NCBI RefSeq assembly: GCF_003730275.1
Contig: NZ_QTTA01000016.1
Span: 96,001-160,000, forward strand
Source of the DNA: Brevundimonas halotolerans
GTDB taxonomy: Bacteria; Pseudomonadota; Alphaproteobacteria; Caulobacterales; Caulobacteraceae
DNA: 64,000 nt
Direction of reading: 5' to 3'
Shown here: positions 28,220-36,296 of the stretch, piece after piece
How positions within the stretch are numbered: position 1 is the first letter of the stretch
Layout of the letters: each line of letters opens with the position of its first letter
The notes under the pieces: generated by a model
What the model saw: only the letters and a program-made list of their open reading frames with translations
Database searches by the model: none
What the model was told of the DNA's origin: nothing
Position numbers and translations under genes: made by a program

Positions 28220-29332
28220 ATGACCCGAGTTCTTCGGTCCACCACCGCCCTGTCGCTCGGCCTTAAGGGCGGCACCCTCGCCGCTCTGGCCATGATCGCC
28301 GCCTGTGCCGCGACCGAGCCGGAACCGCCGCCCCCGCCACCGCCTCCTCCCCCGCCGCCGCCGGCCTTGGCCCTTAATCAGGGTGTGTCCGAGGCCGCTT
28401 CCATCTACGTGGCCTTCATCCGCGAGGTCGGCACGATTGAAGCCGGCTTCCCCGATGCCGAGTCCATCCAGAACGCCATCCGCACCGGCTCGGCCTATGA
28501 GCCGGCCCAGCTGTCGCGCGGCATGATTGCCTATGGCGCCGTCCTGGCGCTGCAATCGCCCGAGTTCGTCGCCGGGGTACGCCAGTATGCCGCCGACCCT
28601 GTGCAGCGCGAGGAAATCATCAACCGGATCATCCAGGAACCGGCCTATGCCGCAACCCTGCCCGGGGCTGACGCTGCGGCCGGCCTGATCGTCAGCACCC
28701 TTGGCGAAGATATCGCCGCCCTGTCGACGATCGCCGAAGCCATCAAGGAGGACGCCTATACGATCCAGGGCCGCGCAGACCCCCGACGCCGCTGGGCGAC
28801 GCGCCCGATGGACGACCGCCAGGGCCGCCTTGACGCCGCAAAGGCCAACTCGGTGGTTGTCATGCTGCCGTCCGCAGAGGACGCCAGCCTGCTGTTTACG
28901 GCAGCCCACGCGGGTTCCGGGCTTGAGCTGGCGCCGATCAAGCTTCAGCCGCCCTATACCCAGCCGGTGATCAATTCGCTGGCCATCGCGGCGCTGGCTG
29001 CACTGGGCGCCGGGGGCGATGATTTCCGGACCTATACCGAGGCGCTGGTCGTCGAGACCAACAACGAATTCTGCCTCAACATGTCCAAGCTGAACCTGTT
29101 CCAGTGCCTGGCCGCCTCGCGACCGCACTATGAGGACATCTTCTGCATCGGGCAGCATATCGTCAGCGATCTGGCGACCTGCGCCGCACAGAGCATGGGG
29201 CCGATGCCGGTCATGATCCCGACCACGGCCTTCGCACTGGACGAAGGCACCCTGACGGGTGCCCCGGCTGCGACCGCAGCCGCTGCTGCCGACTCGGCCC
29301 AGTCCCAAGCACCTTCACCCGGTCGCCCCTGA
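28220..29332 (+). CDS. Lipoprotein with a 13-proline tract, unknown function
   Basis: A 370-residue protein with a signal peptide and lipobox IAAC (about residue 31). The mature N-terminus is followed at once by 13 consecutive prolines, then a helical, alanine-rich domain and a C-terminal Ala/Pro tail. Several cysteines lie in the segment near NNEFCLNMSKLNLFQCLAAS. I recognise no domain. The polyproline run should stall ribosomes and need EF-P. It may span the periplasm as a stiff rod from the membrane anchor. Confidence 0.75.
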   Translation: MTRVLRSTTALSLGLKGGTLAALAMIAACAATEPEPPPPPPPPPPPPPALALNQGVSEAASIYVAFIREVGTIEAGFPDAESIQNAIRTGSAYEPAQLSRGMIAYGAVLALQSPEFVAGVRQYAADPVQREEIINRIIQEPAYAATLPGADAAAGLIVSTLGEDIAALSTIAEAIKEDAYTIQGRADPRRRWATRPMDDRQGRLDAAKANSVVVMLPSAEDASLLFTAAHAGSGLELAPIKLQPPYTQPVINSLAIAALAALGAGGDDFRTYTEALVVETNNEFCLNMSKLNLFQCLAASRPHYEDIFCIGQHIVSDLATCAAQSMGPMPVMIPTTAFALDEGTLTGAPAATAAAAADSAQSQAPSPGRP

Positions 29333-29481
29333 GGCACCCATGCGGGTTGCTGTATTGGATGCAAAGCCGGTTGCACGCCGGGTCGCATCCGTGTAATAGC
29401 CCGCGCTCTTGAATTCGAGGGATGCAATCCCCGCTGCGCGCTGTCTTTGGAAGCGCGGCGTGCGTTATTGAGGCGAGCCCG

Positions 29482-30180
29482 ATGGCCGAGATCATTCTGA
29501 ACGTTGACGTCCGTGACGGCGTCGGTACCGGCAGCGCCCGCGCTGCCCGTCGCGCGGGTGCCGTGCCCGGCGTGCTGTACGGTGGCGACAAGGCCCCGGT
29601 GGCCATCTCGGTCAACGAGAAGGACTTCCGCAAGAACCTGTACACCGGCAAGCTGCTGGGTCACCTGGTGACCCTGAAGTACGGCAAGGAAACGCAGCCG
29701 GTCATCGCCAAGGACGTGCAGTTCGACCCCGTGTCGGACCGTCCCATGCACTTCGACCTGATGCGCGTCGATGAGAAGCAGGTGATCAAGATCGAAGTGC
29801 CCGTGCACTTCATCAACCAGGATGAATGCGAGGCCTTCCGTCAGGGCGGTTCGCTGGAAATCGTGCGTCACACGGTCGAGATTTCGGTCCGCGCCGACCA
29901 CATCCCCGAGGAACTGATCGTCGATCTGGCCGGTCACAAGATGGGCGACACCATCCGCATCTCGGACATCAAGCTGCCCAAGGGCGTAGAGCCCGCCATC
30001 GGCGACCGCGACTTCATGGTCGCCTCGATCAAGATTTCGTCCGCTGCCAAGGCTGATGCCGCCGACGAAGCTGCGGATGAAGCCGCCGCTGAGGCCGAGG
30101 CTGAAGAAGTCGCTGCCGACGAAGTGCCCGCCACCGCCCAGAGCGACGAGGGCGACGCCGAAGAGACCCCCGAGGGCTGA
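29482..30180 (+). CDS. rplY: 50S ribosomal protein L25/Ctc form
   Basis: A 232-residue 5S rRNA-binding protein of the large subunit, the long TL5/Ctc type. The N-terminal L25 domain spans about residues 1-95 (GTGSARAARRAGAVPGVLYG) and a second beta domain about 100-185 (DHIPEELIVDLAGHKMGDTI). The C-terminal 40 residues are an Ala/Glu/Asp-rich tail, as in other alphaproteobacteria. It precedes pth, a pairing conserved across bacteria. The start at 29482 fits the conserved AEIILNV N-terminus. Confidence 0.95.
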   Translation: MAEIILNVDVRDGVGTGSARAARRAGAVPGVLYGGDKAPVAISVNEKDFRKNLYTGKLLGHLVTLKYGKETQPVIAKDVQFDPVSDRPMHFDLMRVDEKQVIKIEVPVHFINQDECEAFRQGGSLEIVRHTVEISVRADHIPEELIVDLAGHKMGDTIRISDIKLPKGVEPAIGDRDFMVASIKISSAAKADAADEAADEAAAEAEAEEVAADEVPATAQSDEGDAEETPEG

Positions 30181-30266
30181 TCCTCCGGGTTTTCGCTTCA
30201 CGGCTCAATTGACCCCGCGGCCCATTCCCTTCAGGGAGTGGGCCGCGACCGTTTTGGACCCTGCCC

Positions 30267-30875
30267 ATGATCATCCTGGCGGGCCTGGGCAATCCCGGGC
30301 CGAAGTATCAGAACAACCGGCACAACATCGGCTTCATGGCGGCCGACGTGATCGCGGACCGCTGGCGCTTTGGCCCCGAGCGGGCCAAATTCCAGTCCAT
30401 CGTGCGTGACGGCGAGGTCGAGGGCCACAAGGTCATGCTGATGAAGCCCCAGACCTATATGAACGAGAGCGGCCGTGCGGTCGGCGAGGCCGCGCGCTTC
30501 TTCAAGCTCGCGCCTGCGGACATTGTGATCTTCCACGACGAGATCGATCTGGCACCGGGTCGTTTCCGCATGAAGACCGGCGGCGGGGCGGCGGGCCAGA
30601 ACGGCATCCGCTCGCTGATCGCCCATCTGGGGGCCGACTTCCGCAGGGCGCGCCTGGGCATCGGCCATCCGGGCGAGCCGCAACTGGTCATGCCCCATGT
30701 GCTGGGGGACTTTCATAAGGCCGAATATCCGTGGCGAGATGCCCTGCTGAACGCCTGCGCCGACGTCCTGCCCTTCCTGCTGAGCGGTCAGGACGAGCGC
30801 TATCAGGGCGAGGTGTTGCGCCTCGCCCCCGCGCCGAAATTCAGCCCGCGTCAGGCCGCGCAGAACGGCGAATAG
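30267..30875 (+). CDS. pth: Peptidyl-tRNA hydrolase
   Basis: A 202-residue enzyme that frees tRNA from stalled peptidyl-tRNA. Family motifs: GLGNPGPKYQNNRHNIGF with the catalytic His, MKPQTYMNESG and FHDEIDLAPG, and the GGGAAGQNGIRSL loop. It is full length and lies 86 bases after rplY. The polyproline lipoprotein gene upstream is one likely source of stalled ribosomes, though that link is inference. Confidence 0.97.
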   Translation: MIILAGLGNPGPKYQNNRHNIGFMAADVIADRWRFGPERAKFQSIVRDGEVEGHKVMLMKPQTYMNESGRAVGEAARFFKLAPADIVIFHDEIDLAPGRFRMKTGGGAAGQNGIRSLIAHLGADFRRARLGIGHPGEPQLVMPHVLGDFHKAEYPWRDALLNACADVLPFLLSGQDERYQGEVLRLAPAPKFSPRQAAQNGE

Positions 30876-30878
30876 CGC

Positions 30879-32528
30879 TCAATATTCGACACGATAGCTG
30901 AAGCTCAGCCGCTCGACACTGCCCGCCGGAACCGCAAAGCTCCACGCCGGATAGCCCCCCTCGGTAATACCGCTCTCACGGCTCTCGCGGGTGATGGTGA
31001 AGCCCGGCTGGAAATAGGCCCACGGAATGACCTCGAGGCTGGCCGCCTCGGCCCCCGTATTCATCACCTCGACCTGGACCGTATAGACGGTGGTCGTCAC
31101 CCCGCCTGTCTGACTGGAGCTGTACTCGGTCGTGCGGTAACGGACCCGCACATTGGGGGACTGGCCGATCGACAGCTCGACCGGCAAGCCGACCGGGCGA
31201 TCGGTGCTGCGGGCCTCTCCGGTAAAGAAAGCCGGGCCATCCGTGCGCTGCTGCCGCAGACTCCAGGTCCCACCCGGCAGGGCCAGCCCCAGGGCCGAGT
31301 CCGCATCATTGTCGAGCTTCAGCACGATGTCGGTCCGGAACGGGCCGGTGACACCGCCGAGGTCCGACGATCCGCTAATCCGCGCGCGATAGATCCTCTC
31401 GACCGGCACATCGCGCCGCTCCAGGAACCGCACCTGTTTGGTCTGGCGGGCTGCGACCGTGGTCCGTTCCGGCAGGGTGTAGATCTTGTAGTCTCCCAGT
31501 TCGCCTTGCTCGGCGATGCGGGAGCCTGTGACAACCACTTCGTCTCTCATCTGCAAGCGCGGAGGTGGCGGCGGAGCGGGAGGTGATGGCGGGGGCATGG
31601 GCTCGGTCATCCCAGAATACGCCGGACTCTTGCCCTCGGTCGTCGTATCCTGAGGCCAGCAGCCGGCGCGGCGTGGCAGACGCACCGCATCGACCGGCAC
31701 TGTGCCATATTCCGTCCGCAGATTGCCGGCCACAGCCTGGACCGGAGCATCGACAAAGCCGGTGCTGCCGAAATTGGCCAGGGTCAGCCAGCCGGTCAGG
31801 GTCATGGAGCGCCCGTCCGGCGCCAGCTCGGCCACATAGTCGCTCGACCACTGCAGCCCGGTCGCCAGGTAGGCCAGGGTCACCGTATAGCGCCCGGCCT
31901 CGCCCGCACGCGTCCGCACCGACAGGCTGGGCTGGTCGCTCAGCCCCTCGGGCACGCGGTCGAACACCACACGTTGGGTCAGGCCCGAGCAGCTGAGGGC
32001 CTCAAAGCCACCGTCGACCTCCAGCACCGGGCCGTTGGCCCCGGCGCGGATCAAGGCCACATGCTCCTCGGCACCGCCGGTCACCGGATTGATGCGCACC
32101 ACCCGCACCGTCTCGCCGATCGACCGCTCGAACAGTGATCCGGGCGTCAGCAGGTCAAAGTCGGTATTCCGCTCGATCACCCCGGCGGGCAGGCCCTCCA
32201 GCACCGCACTCTGGCCTACGATGCCGCCGGCCACGCCCTCGAAGCGGATCACGGCCTCGCCTGCGGGCAGGTCAACCGTGCGCGTCTCGACGATCAGGGC
32301 CAGACCTTCGCGGTCCAGTCGGCTCCAGCTCTGCTGCGACCGGCGCATCAGTTCGACCGTATTCACCGGCCGGTCGCGGTAGATGACCACCGACACGGCC
32401 TCTGGGCCAGAAGAGACCGCTACCGCGGGCTCCGCCACGGCAACGGGTGCCACAGCCTGGGCAAGGGCCATCGGTGCCGCCAGCCCTGACAGGGCCAGTA
32501 TTGCGATCAGACTGACGCCCGTGCGCAT
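30879..32528 (-). CDS. DUF4139 exported protein, copy 1
   Basis: A 549-residue protein with a signal peptide (ALSGLAAPMALAQA). The body matches the DUF4139 family: VSVVIYRDRPVNTVELMRRS near the start, YLATGLQWSSDYVAEL, LTGWLTLANFGSTGF and C-terminal beta strands ending FSYRVEY. An internal proline-rich insert (PMPPPSPPAPPPPPRLQM, near residue 310) precedes a VVVTGSRIAEQGELGDYKIYTL stretch. The function is unknown; homologues are secreted or cell-surface proteins. It follows copy 2 after five bases. Confidence 0.82.
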   Translation of the reverse strand: MRTGVSLIAILALSGLAAPMALAQAVAPVAVAEPAVAVSSGPEAVSVVIYRDRPVNTVELMRRSQQSWSRLDREGLALIVETRTVDLPAGEAVIRFEGVAGGIVGQSAVLEGLPAGVIERNTDFDLLTPGSLFERSIGETVRVVRINPVTGGAEEHVALIRAGANGPVLEVDGGFEALSCSGLTQRVVFDRVPEGLSDQPSLSVRTRAGEAGRYTVTLAYLATGLQWSSDYVAELAPDGRSMTLTGWLTLANFGSTGFVDAPVQAVAGNLRTEYGTVPVDAVRLPRRAGCWPQDTTTEGKSPAYSGMTEPMPPPSPPAPPPPPRLQMRDEVVVTGSRIAEQGELGDYKIYTLPERTTVAARQTKQVRFLERRDVPVERIYRARISGSSDLGGVTGPFRTDIVLKLDNDADSALGLALPGGTWSLRQQRTDGPAFFTGEARSTDRPVGLPVELSIGQSPNVRVRYRTTEYSSSQTGGVTTTVYTVQVEVMNTGAEAASLEVIPWAYFQPGFTITRESRESGITEGGYPAWSFAVPAGSVERLSFSYRVEY

Positions 32529-32533
32529 CGGGA

Positions 32534-33961
32534 TCAGCCGCCGGTCTCGATGGTCGCCGTCAGCACGGTCTGGCCATTGGCAGGAACCGGCACGCGCCAG
32601 ACGATGGTGCGGGCATCGCGCATCTCGCCCTGGATGCTCTGATCCTGGATCTCGGTGTCGCGGCCCAGACCGGTCTGGCGAACCTCGACCACCACCGGCT
32701 CGGAGCGGGCATTCCGCACCGTGTATTCCATCCGATAGCGCGACCGTTCGGTGTTCAGGATGCGCGGGGCCACCCGCTCATTGCTGACCAGACGCGGCTG
32801 AACAGTGACGTCAAAGGCATCACCGGTGGTGATGGCGATGTCCGAGCCCGCAGGCGTGTGGCCGATCTCATCCTCGCCGATGAAGCGGGGCTCACCGCCC
32901 GCGTCGCGCACATAGACGCGCACCACCCCGGCCGGCAGGGCTTGGCTGACGCCCGAGGCGCGACCGTTCTGGAACAGCACCGCCACCTCGGCCGACTGTG
33001 CCTGCTCATAGGTGGAGAAGCCGCCCATCTGGAACAGATAGCGCTTGGACGCCGGCACATTGGCCACATCCAGCAGGCCGACCTGTTTGTTCTGGTTGTT
33101 GGCGACCGTTACCCGTCCCGGGAGGGGGTAGATGTAATAGTCGGCAATACCTTCGGCCCCGTCCGAGAACTGAGTACCATTGCCGCTCCGGCCTCCACCA
33201 TAATAGCCGCCGCCGCTGACCAGATTGACCTCTCCGGCCACCACACGCGTGCTGGCCTCGGTGAAGGTCGCGCCCGAGCGGTTGGTGATGGTGATCCACC
33301 CGGTCAGATCCAGGCTGCCGCCCGCCTCGTCATACTGGGCCACATAGTCCGCCTTCCACGACAGGCCGCTGGTCAGATAGCTGAGCGTCGTCTCGCGACG
33401 TCCGCCACCCTCGGCGTCGAGCGTCACGCTGAGCGTCGGGCGCGGGCGCAGATTGGCCGGCACTTCGTCGAAGATCACCCGCGTCGGCACGCCGTCGTCG
33501 CGCAGCACCTCGATCCGGTCGCCGATCCGCAGCACCACGCCCTCATTGGCGGCCAGAACCTGGGCCCGTTCAGTCGTCTCGCGACCGGTGCCCGGATTGA
33601 TGCGGACGATGCCGATGGTGTCGCCGACCGCGCTCTGCATCAGCTTGTCGGGCGTCAGTAGGTCATAGTCGAAATTCTGCTCGACCACTGACAGGCCCCG
33701 ACCGCTGAGGCCGACGGTCTCGGGCCGGATGCTGGCCGATACGCCGGGGAACTCCTGACGCGAGCGGCCCTCCGGAATGTTCAGGTCCCGCACATCCTCA
33801 ACCAGGGCGATGTCCTGATTATAAATGGTGATGGCCACGCGGCCGGGACCTCCGGGGCGGCTGTCGACCTGCTCCTGAGCGGACACCGCCGTCCCTGTCA
33901 GCAACAGGGCACAGGCCCCTCCCATCAGACCCATTCTCAGCGAACCCGGGCGAAGCGACAT
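32534..33961 (-). CDS. DUF4139 exported protein, copy 2
   Basis: A 475-residue paralogue of the next gene with the same domain plan: signal peptide (LLLTGTAVSA), then AITIYNQDIALVEDVRDL, VIFDEVPANLRPRPTLSVTL, YLTSGLSWKADYVAQY, LTGWITITNRSGATF and ADYYIYPLPGRVTVANNQNK. It lacks the long proline insert of its partner. ATG at 33961 has GGAG at good spacing; an in-frame ATG at 33973 would add four residues. The pair look like a tandem duplication and probably one operon, 33961 to 30879. Confidence 0.82.
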   Translation of the reverse strand: MSLRPGSLRMGLMGGACALLLTGTAVSAQEQVDSRPGGPGRVAITIYNQDIALVEDVRDLNIPEGRSRQEFPGVSASIRPETVGLSGRGLSVVEQNFDYDLLTPDKLMQSAVGDTIGIVRINPGTGRETTERAQVLAANEGVVLRIGDRIEVLRDDGVPTRVIFDEVPANLRPRPTLSVTLDAEGGGRRETTLSYLTSGLSWKADYVAQYDEAGGSLDLTGWITITNRSGATFTEASTRVVAGEVNLVSGGGYYGGGRSGNGTQFSDGAEGIADYYIYPLPGRVTVANNQNKQVGLLDVANVPASKRYLFQMGGFSTYEQAQSAEVAVLFQNGRASGVSQALPAGVVRVYVRDAGGEPRFIGEDEIGHTPAGSDIAITTGDAFDVTVQPRLVSNERVAPRILNTERSRYRMEYTVRNARSEPVVVEVRQTGLGRDTEIQDQSIQGEMRDARTIVWRVPVPANGQTVLTATIETGG

Positions 33962-34127
33962 GGCGATCTCCATGAATACAGCAGTTTGTGGAGGTCACGC
34001 TGGCACGGCCCCCGGACCCTGTCGAGAGCCAATCCCTGTCCGTTCCTGACGGGCGCGACACCGCGTCTCTTGCCTGATGACGCGACCGGGTTCATTGCGC
34101 ACACGCCCTGCCTGATGGAGCCGTCCC

Positions 34128-34559
34128 ATGCGCCTGCCCGCCCTCGCCCTGCTCTGTCTCGGAGTCGCCGCCTGTCAGGACGCCGCGGCGCCTTCCGTCG
34201 AAATCAGCGATGCGGTCTGTCGTCCGACCCCGAACGGTCGCGACCTGACCGGCTGCTATATGACCCTTGCCGCCACCACCGACGACCGCCTTGTCTCGGT
34301 CTCGACCGATGCCGCGGGCAAGGCCGAGATCCATGAAATGTCGACCGCGGGCGGGGTCATGACCATGGCCGAAATGACCGACGGCCTGCCCCTTCCTGCG
34401 GGTGAGGTGACGGCTCTGCAGCCCGGCGGCAACCACATCATGCTGATGCAGGTGACAGCTCCTCTTGCGGAGGGCGACACGGTGGACCTGGCCCTGACCT
34501 TCGCGGATGCCGCCCCGGTCACCGTCTCCGCCCGGGTCGGCAATCCGGCCGTCAACTGA
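34128..34559 (+). CDS. PCu(A)C-family periplasmic copper chaperone
   Basis: A 143-residue lipoprotein-like protein (LCLGVAAC lipobox). It has the family copper motif: IHEM, 10 residues, M, then 21 residues to HIMLM at the C-terminal end (GGNHIMLMQV). Such proteins carry Cu(I) to cytochrome oxidase CuA sites. No oxidase gene is in the window. It is divergent from the DUF4139 pair and followed by ychF after about 80 bases. Confidence 0.85.
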   Translation: MRLPALALLCLGVAACQDAAAPSVEISDAVCRPTPNGRDLTGCYMTLAATTDDRLVSVSTDAAGKAEIHEMSTAGGVMTMAEMTDGLPLPAGEVTALQPGGNHIMLMQVTAPLAEGDTVDLALTFADAAPVTVSARVGNPAVN

Positions 34560-34638
34560 CGGTCCGGGGTGGTTAGCGCCTGACAAACGGGTGCCCAACG
34601 GCTAAAGGCTCGCCTCGACCCGTTCCCCAGAGAGTACC

Positions 34639-35733
34639 ATGGCCCTGAAAGTCGCGATCGTCGGCCTGCCCAACGTCGGCAAGTCCACCCTGTTCAACGC
34701 CCTGACCAAGACGGCGGCGGCCCAGGCGGCCAACTATCCGTTCTGCACGATCGAGCCGAACACGGGCGACGTGGCCGTGCCCGAGCCGCGCCTCAAGGTG
34801 CTGGCCGAGATCGCCGGCTCGAAGGAGATCATCCCCTCGCGGATCACCTTCGTCGACATCGCCGGCCTGGTCCGCGGTGCGTCCAAGGGCGAAGGTCTGG
34901 GCAACCAGTTCCTGGCCAACATCCGCGACTGCGACGCCATTGCCTTCGTCGCCCGCTGCTTTGTCGACGACGACATCACCCACGTCGAGGATCGCATCGA
35001 TCCGGTCTCGGACCTCGAGATCATCGAGACGGAACTGATGCTGGCCGACCTCGAAAGCCTCGAGCGGCGCCGCGTGCAGATGGAGAAGCGCGCCAAGGCC
35101 GGTGACAAGGAAAGCCAGCTGAACCTCAAACTGGTCGATCTGGCCCTGACCCAGCTGAATGCCGGCAAGCCCGCGCGGACGGCCGAGATCAGCAAGGAAG
35201 ACCGCAAGGCCTGGGACATGCTCCAGCTGCTGACCGCCCTGCCCGCCCTCTATGTGTCCAATGTCGACGAGAACTCGGCCGACGAAGGCAATGAGCTGTC
35301 CGATCTGGTCGCCGCCCGTGCGGCCAAGGACGGCGCCAACTCGGTCGTCATCTCGGCCAAGATCGACTCGGAACTGGCCGTGCTGGACGAAGCCGAGCAA
35401 CTGGAATTCCTCGAGACCCTCGGTCTGGCCGAGCCGGGCCTGAACCGTCTGATCCGCGAGGCCTACAGCCTTCTGGGCCTGCAGTCCTATTTCACGGTCG
35501 GCCCCAAGGAAGCGCGCGCCTGGACGATCCATGTCGGCGATACGGCTCCGCAAGCGGCTGGCGTGATCCATACGGACTTCGAAAAGGGCTTCATCCGCGC
35601 CGAAACCATCGCCTACGACGACTATGTCGCCCTGCGCGGCGAGGCCAAGGCGCGCGAGGCCGGCAAGCTGCGGGCCGAGGGCAAGTCCTATGTCGTCAAG
35701 GACGGCGACGTCATGAACTTCCTGTTCAGCTAG
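34639..35733 (+). CDS. ychF: Redox-regulated ATPase YchF
   Basis: A 364-residue Obg-family nucleotide hydrolase that prefers ATP to GTP and binds ribosomes. The P-loop is GLPNVGKSTLFNALT (residues 9-23), followed by DIAGLVRGASKGEGLGNQFL, NVDE in place of the NKxD specificity motif, and the C-terminal TGS domain (YFTVGPKEARAWTI). Its TAG stop shares bases with the stop of the opposing gene (CTAG). Confidence 0.97.
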   Translation: MALKVAIVGLPNVGKSTLFNALTKTAAAQAANYPFCTIEPNTGDVAVPEPRLKVLAEIAGSKEIIPSRITFVDIAGLVRGASKGEGLGNQFLANIRDCDAIAFVARCFVDDDITHVEDRIDPVSDLEIIETELMLADLESLERRRVQMEKRAKAGDKESQLNLKLVDLALTQLNAGKPARTAEISKEDRKAWDMLQLLTALPALYVSNVDENSADEGNELSDLVAARAAKDGANSVVISAKIDSELAVLDEAEQLEFLETLGLAEPGLNRLIREAYSLLGLQSYFTVGPKEARAWTIHVGDTAPQAAGVIHTDFEKGFIRAETIAYDDYVALRGEAKAREAGKLRAEGKSYVVKDGDVMNFLFS

Positions 35734-36179
35734 GGCTGGTCCGACGGGCAGCGGGTGAACGCCACCGTCGCCCCGTCCCGATCCGGGTAAGACAGTCTCA
35801 GGCGGTCCTCGGTAGCCGAGGCCCGGACGGTTTCGCGCTTCTGCTGCCCTTCCGCCTCACACACCAGATCCAGTTCGTGCCCGTCCGCGATGGGGCGTGA
35901 AGCCTCGATAGCGCAGCTGTTTTCATAACCCTCGAAGCGCGTCAGCGTGATGGTGATAGGCCGCTCCGGACCCGTCGTGTTCGAACACCAGGCGGGATAG
36001 GCCGCCCAGTCCCCCAACAGTTCCGCATGCCCCGTTGTCCGGGCCGGAGCCGGATCCGCCGGTGGCAGGGGTGCGTCTGGATCCGGGGTCACGGGCCCGG
36101 GCTCCATCGGGTCATTCCCACAGGCCGCAACGGCGGCGGCCAGGCTGGCGGTGGCGGCAAGGCGGAGCAGGGTTTTCAT
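35730..36179 (-). CDS. Small proline-rich lipoprotein, unknown function
   Basis: A 149-residue protein with signal peptide and lipobox AAVAAC, followed by a Pro/Asp-rich stretch (PGPVTPDPDAPLPPADPAPA) and a small globular domain with three cysteines (PAWCSNT, ENSCAIE and FTRCPS). I do not recognise a family. It is convergent with ychF and divergent from the TonB receptor, with a Fur-like site in the shared promoter region. Confidence 0.72.
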   Translation of the reverse strand: MKTLLRLAATASLAAAVAACGNDPMEPGPVTPDPDAPLPPADPAPARTTGHAELLGDWAAYPAWCSNTTGPERPITITLTRFEGYENSCAIEASRPIADGHELDLVCEAEGQQKRETVRASATEDRLRLSYPDRDGATVAFTRCPSDQP

Positions 36180-36233
36180 GAAGCAGGGAACGCACATGTC
36201 GCCGCTGTGTTCAGAACGAGTCGCAAATGCGGT

Positions 36234-36254
36234 TGCTTCTGATAATCGTTCGCA
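36234..36254. promoter_or_regulatory. Fur-box-like operator upstream of the TonB receptor
   Basis: The minus-strand reading TGCGAACGATTATCAGAAGC plus A agrees with the alphaproteobacterial Fur dyad TGCGAATGATTATCATTTGC plus A at about 17 of 21 positions. It lies 43 bases before the receptor ATG, between the divergent lipoprotein and receptor genes, so it could control both. Site scored by eye. Confidence 0.55.
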
Positions 36255-36296
36255 GTAATTGCCCCGCACCTTCACCGTAACTCCCCGGGGCTTCTC

